This document shows, piece after piece, positions 7,176 to 8,790 of a stretch of DNA of 8,790 nucleotides. The position numbers were made by a program, and so were the translations under genes. The stretch comes from an uncultured Burkholderiaceae bacterium (GTDB lineage: Bacteria; Pseudomonadota; Gammaproteobacteria; Burkholderiales; Burkholderiaceae_F): NCBI GenBank assembly GCA_937936215.1, contig CALGWX010000275.1:1-8790 (forward strand), written 5' to 3'. Each line of letters opens with the position of its first letter. The first letter of the stretch is position 1. The notes beneath the pieces were generated by a model, which saw only the letters and a list, made by a program, of their open reading frames with translations, was not told the origin of the DNA and searched no databases.

Positions 7176-7204
7176 TTGACGAAAATCAAAGGTGCTCCTA
7201 TCGT
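7176..7204 (+). promoter_or_regulatory. Sigma70-like promoter reading toward the FAH-family gene
   Basis: TTGACG (7176-7181, 5 of 6 consensus) is followed by exactly 17 bases and then TATCGT (7199-7204, 4 of 6). The spacer is AT-rich compared with the surroundings. A start point near 7211 would give a leader of about 165 bases before the ATG at 7375. A second -10-like TCTAAT at 7247-7252 has no matching -35 and is a weaker alternative. Confidence 0.55.
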
Positions 7205-7216
7205 ACGCCGCCGTCG

Positions 7217-7232
7217 TGAGACAAGCGTCTCA
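7217..7232. promoter_or_regulatory. Candidate TetR-family operator, 6-4-6 inverted repeat
   Basis: TGAGAC-AAGC-GTCTCA has perfect 6-bp arms around a 4-bp spacer, a size and symmetry typical of TetR-family operators. The layout recalls sites described for fatty-acid regulators of the PsrA type (GAAAC-N4-GTTTC-like), but with different bases. It lies just downstream of the predicted start point of the rightward promoter and between the divergent tetR-like and FAH genes. Bound repressor there would block the rightward transcript. Assignment to this TetR protein is inferred from position. Confidence 0.55.
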
Positions 7233-7374
7233 TTTCGAGCCGCGCGTCTAATGCAGTGCAGCAAGAGCGGGCGCGGCGTTTGGCCGAGCCGTAGCGAAAA
7301 AGGGAACGAAGAGTCCCGCAACGCAACAAGCCAGGCCCGGTAGCCGCCGGACCGGCAGGCAAGGAGACAACCCG

Positions 7375-8247
7375 ATGCGCATTGCCACCTTCGGGTGGGG
7401 CGGTCAGCGCCGCGTCGGCCGGCTGTCGACTGACGGCACGGAACTCACGCCGCTTGCCCTCGGTGACCGCGCCAGGACGCGCGGCGCGTTGGCGCTGATC
7501 GAGGCGCTCGCCGAAGGCCGGGAGATGCCGGCCGCGGCGGGGCCGCGCCTGCCGGTGTCCGCCGTGCGTCTGCAGGCGCCGTTGCCCCGTCCGCGCCGCA
7601 ACCTCTGGTGCGTCGGGCGCAACTACCGGGCGCACGCGAAAGAGCTGGCGGGCACGATTTTCTCGGGCGACGAGAAGCCGATCGACCGCTGGCCGATCGT
7701 CTTCACCAAGGTCCCGGAGTGCGTCATCGGCCCGGGCGAGGCGATCGTCCTGCCCGGCCGGAGCATCTCCGAGCAGATCGACTACGAAGCGGAGCTGGCG
7801 GTGGTGATCGGCCGCGGCGGCGTCAACATTCCGGCCAGCCGCGCGATGGACCACGTCTGGGGCTACACGATCGTCAACGACGTCACCGCGCGCGACGTGC
7901 AGCAGCGGCACGTGCAGTGGGACCTCGGCAAGAGCTTCGACACCTTCTGCCCGATGGGTCCGTGGCTGGTCAGCGCCGACGAGCTGAACGGCCAGGACAC
8001 CCGCGTGCGCTGCTGGGTCAACGGCGAGTTGCGCCAGGACGGCGCCACGCGCGACCTGATCTTCGGCATTCCGCAGCTGATCGAGACCGTCTCCCGCGGC
8101 ATCACCCTGTACCCCGGGGATCTGATCGCCACCGGGACGCCGGCCGGTGTCGGCATGGCGATGGACCCGCCGCGATGGCTGAAGCCCGGCGACACGGTGC
8201 GCATTGAGGTCGACGGCCTTGGCGTGCTCGAAAACCCGGTGCGGTAG
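7375..8247 (+). CDS. Fumarylacetoacetate hydrolase (FAH) family protein
   Basis: The 290-residue protein has a short variable N-terminal region (1-70) and a FAH catalytic domain. The entry motif is NLWCVGRNYRAHAKE (76-90). The metal ligands are Glu138 and Glu140 in DYEAELAVVIG, and Asp169 in NDVTARDVQ. GKSFDTFCPMGPW (185-197) holds the conserved Lys186, and TGTPAGVG (253-260) closes the site. Family members hydrolyse C-C bonds of acylpyruvates or fumarylacetoacetate, or act as hydratases/decarboxylases in homoprotocatechuate-type pathways, using Mg or Mn. The exact substrate cannot be told. The ATG at 7375 has AAGGAG (7361-7366) 8 bases upstream. It is the first gene of an operon with the alpha/beta hydrolase 2 bp downstream, and is divergent from the tetR-like gene, suggesting substrate-induced catabolism. 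Confidence 0.88.
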   Translation: MRIATFGWGGQRRVGRLSTDGTELTPLALGDRARTRGALALIEALAEGREMPAAAGPRLPVSAVRLQAPLPRPRRNLWCVGRNYRAHAKELAGTIFSGDEKPIDRWPIVFTKVPECVIGPGEAIVLPGRSISEQIDYEAELAVVIGRGGVNIPASRAMDHVWGYTIVNDVTARDVQQRHVQWDLGKSFDTFCPMGPWLVSADELNGQDTRVRCWVNGELRQDGATRDLIFGIPQLIETVSRGITLYPGDLIATGTPAGVGMAMDPPRWLKPGDTVRIEVDGLGVLENPVR

Positions 8248-8249
8248 GC

Positions 8250-8790
8250 ATGGCAGCGCGCACCATCGATCGCATGGCGGTGGAGGTCGACGGCGAGGGC
8301 GACGCCGTTGTCTGCGTCCACGGTCTCGGCGGCACCACCAATACCTGGACGCCGCTGTTGCCGGCGCTGGCCCGGTACAAGGTGGTGCGGATCGAGTTGC
8401 CGGGCAGCGGCCGCTCGCAGCGGGCCTACGCCCTGGCCGAGACCGCGCCGGGGAAGGGCCGGCTGTCGATCGGCGTGTTCGTCGACGCCGTGCTGCGGGT
8501 CTGCGGCGAACTGGGCATCCGCCGCGCGCACCTGGCCGGCCACTCGATGGGGACGATCGTCTGCCAGCACCTGGCCGCGCGCGAGCCGGCACTGGTGCGC
8601 AGTCTGCTGCTGTTCGGCGCGCTGGCGGCGCCGCCGGAGCCGGCGCGCGAGGGGTTGCGCAAGCGTGCCGCGCTCGCCCGGTCGGAGGGCATGTTCCCGA
8701 TCGCCGACACCCTGGTGCAGGCGGCGCTGTCGGCGCACACGCGCGAGACACAGCCGGTGACGGTCGCGATGGTGCGCGAGTCGCTGCTGG
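8250..8790 (+). CDS. Alpha/beta hydrolase, N-terminal part (3' end outside window)
   Basis: An ATG two bases after the FAH stop opens a frame that stays open to the window end, giving 180 residues. The oxyanion segment is VVCVHGLGGTTNTW (20-33) with HG at 24-25. ELPGSGRS (49-56) follows the third core strand, and the nucleophile elbow AGHSMG holds Ser99, followed by CQHLAAREPALVRSLLLFG. This is a classical alpha/beta hydrolase resembling 3-oxoadipate enol-lactonases (PcaD) and related C-C or ester hydrolases. The acid and His of the triad should lie beyond the window. No strong Shine-Dalgarno precedes the ATG, which is consistent with coupling to the FAH gene. Pairing with a FAH enzyme suggests two consecutive hydrolytic steps on a ring-cleavage or lactone intermediate. 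The family is certain; the substrate is a guess. Confidence 0.87.
   Translation, partial: MAARTIDRMAVEVDGEGDAVVCVHGLGGTTNTWTPLLPALARYKVVRIELPGSGRSQRAYALAETAPGKGRLSIGVFVDAVLRVCGELGIRRAHLAGHSMGTIVCQHLAAREPALVRSLLLFGALAAPPEPAREGLRKRAALARSEGMFPIADTLVQAALSAHTRETQPVTVAMVRESLL

Noticed and set aside
7198..8751. Minus-strand open frame of 517 codons opposite the FAH and alpha/beta hydrolase genes
   Set aside because: Its translation is Arg/Ala/Pro/His-rich without domain pattern, while the plus strand carries full FAH and hydrolase motifs. Long antisense frames are expected in very GC-rich DNA.

Overview
The window is very GC-rich, densely coding bacterial DNA with strong G/C third-position bias. 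Gene content and order (an HAD-ECH fusion, then thiolase, crotonase and hotdog thioesterase) fit a high-GC proteobacterium, probably a betaproteobacterium of the Burkholderiales/Rhodocyclales kind. That placement is inferred from protein style only, as there is no rRNA or other phylogenetic marker here.

Bases 1-5425 (+ strand) hold a fatty-acid beta-oxidation cluster. It contains the 3' end of a 3-hydroxyacyl-CoA dehydrogenase/enoyl-CoA hydratase fusion (1-858), a FadA-type thiolase (973-2169), a crotonase-fold protein whose active site reads as a delta3-delta2-enoyl-CoA isomerase rather than a hydratase (2375-3139), a PaaI-type hotdog thioesterase (3401-3829), an SGNH/GDSL esterase (3846-4601) and an HSDL2-like short-chain dehydrogenase (4598-5425). 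The last three are tightly packed: 16 bp between the first two, then an ATGA overlap. Together they could hydrate, oxidise and thiolytically cleave acyl-CoAs, handle double bonds at odd positions, and release acyl groups by hydrolysis. Two non-coding gaps (2170-2374 and 3140-3400) contain hairpins, and the second holds a short possible relic of a 2-oxoacid dehydrogenase E2 gene.

Bases 5427-7167 (- strand) hold a TetR-family regulator (7167-6439) followed by a DUF808/YedI-type inner-membrane protein (6347-5427). The latter converges on the SDR gene with a single base between stop codons. The 91-bp spacer between the two minus-strand genes contains two perfect palindromes of 16 and 14 bp.

Bases 7168-7374 form a divergent control region. 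A good sigma70-like promoter (TTGACG, 17 bp, TATCGT) points rightward and is followed by a perfect 6-4-6 inverted repeat, TGAGAC-AAGC-GTCTCA, a plausible operator for the TetR protein. Rightward lie a fumarylacetoacetate-hydrolase-family enzyme (7375-8247) and, 2 bp later, an alpha/beta hydrolase that runs off the window (8250-8790). These two look like an operon for hydrolysing a dicarbonyl or enol-lactone-type catabolic intermediate.

I see no clearly novel system, mobile element, CRISPR array or RNA gene. The points most worth a second look are the isomerase-type active site, the TetR operator/promoter arrangement, and the E2-like relic with its hairpin.
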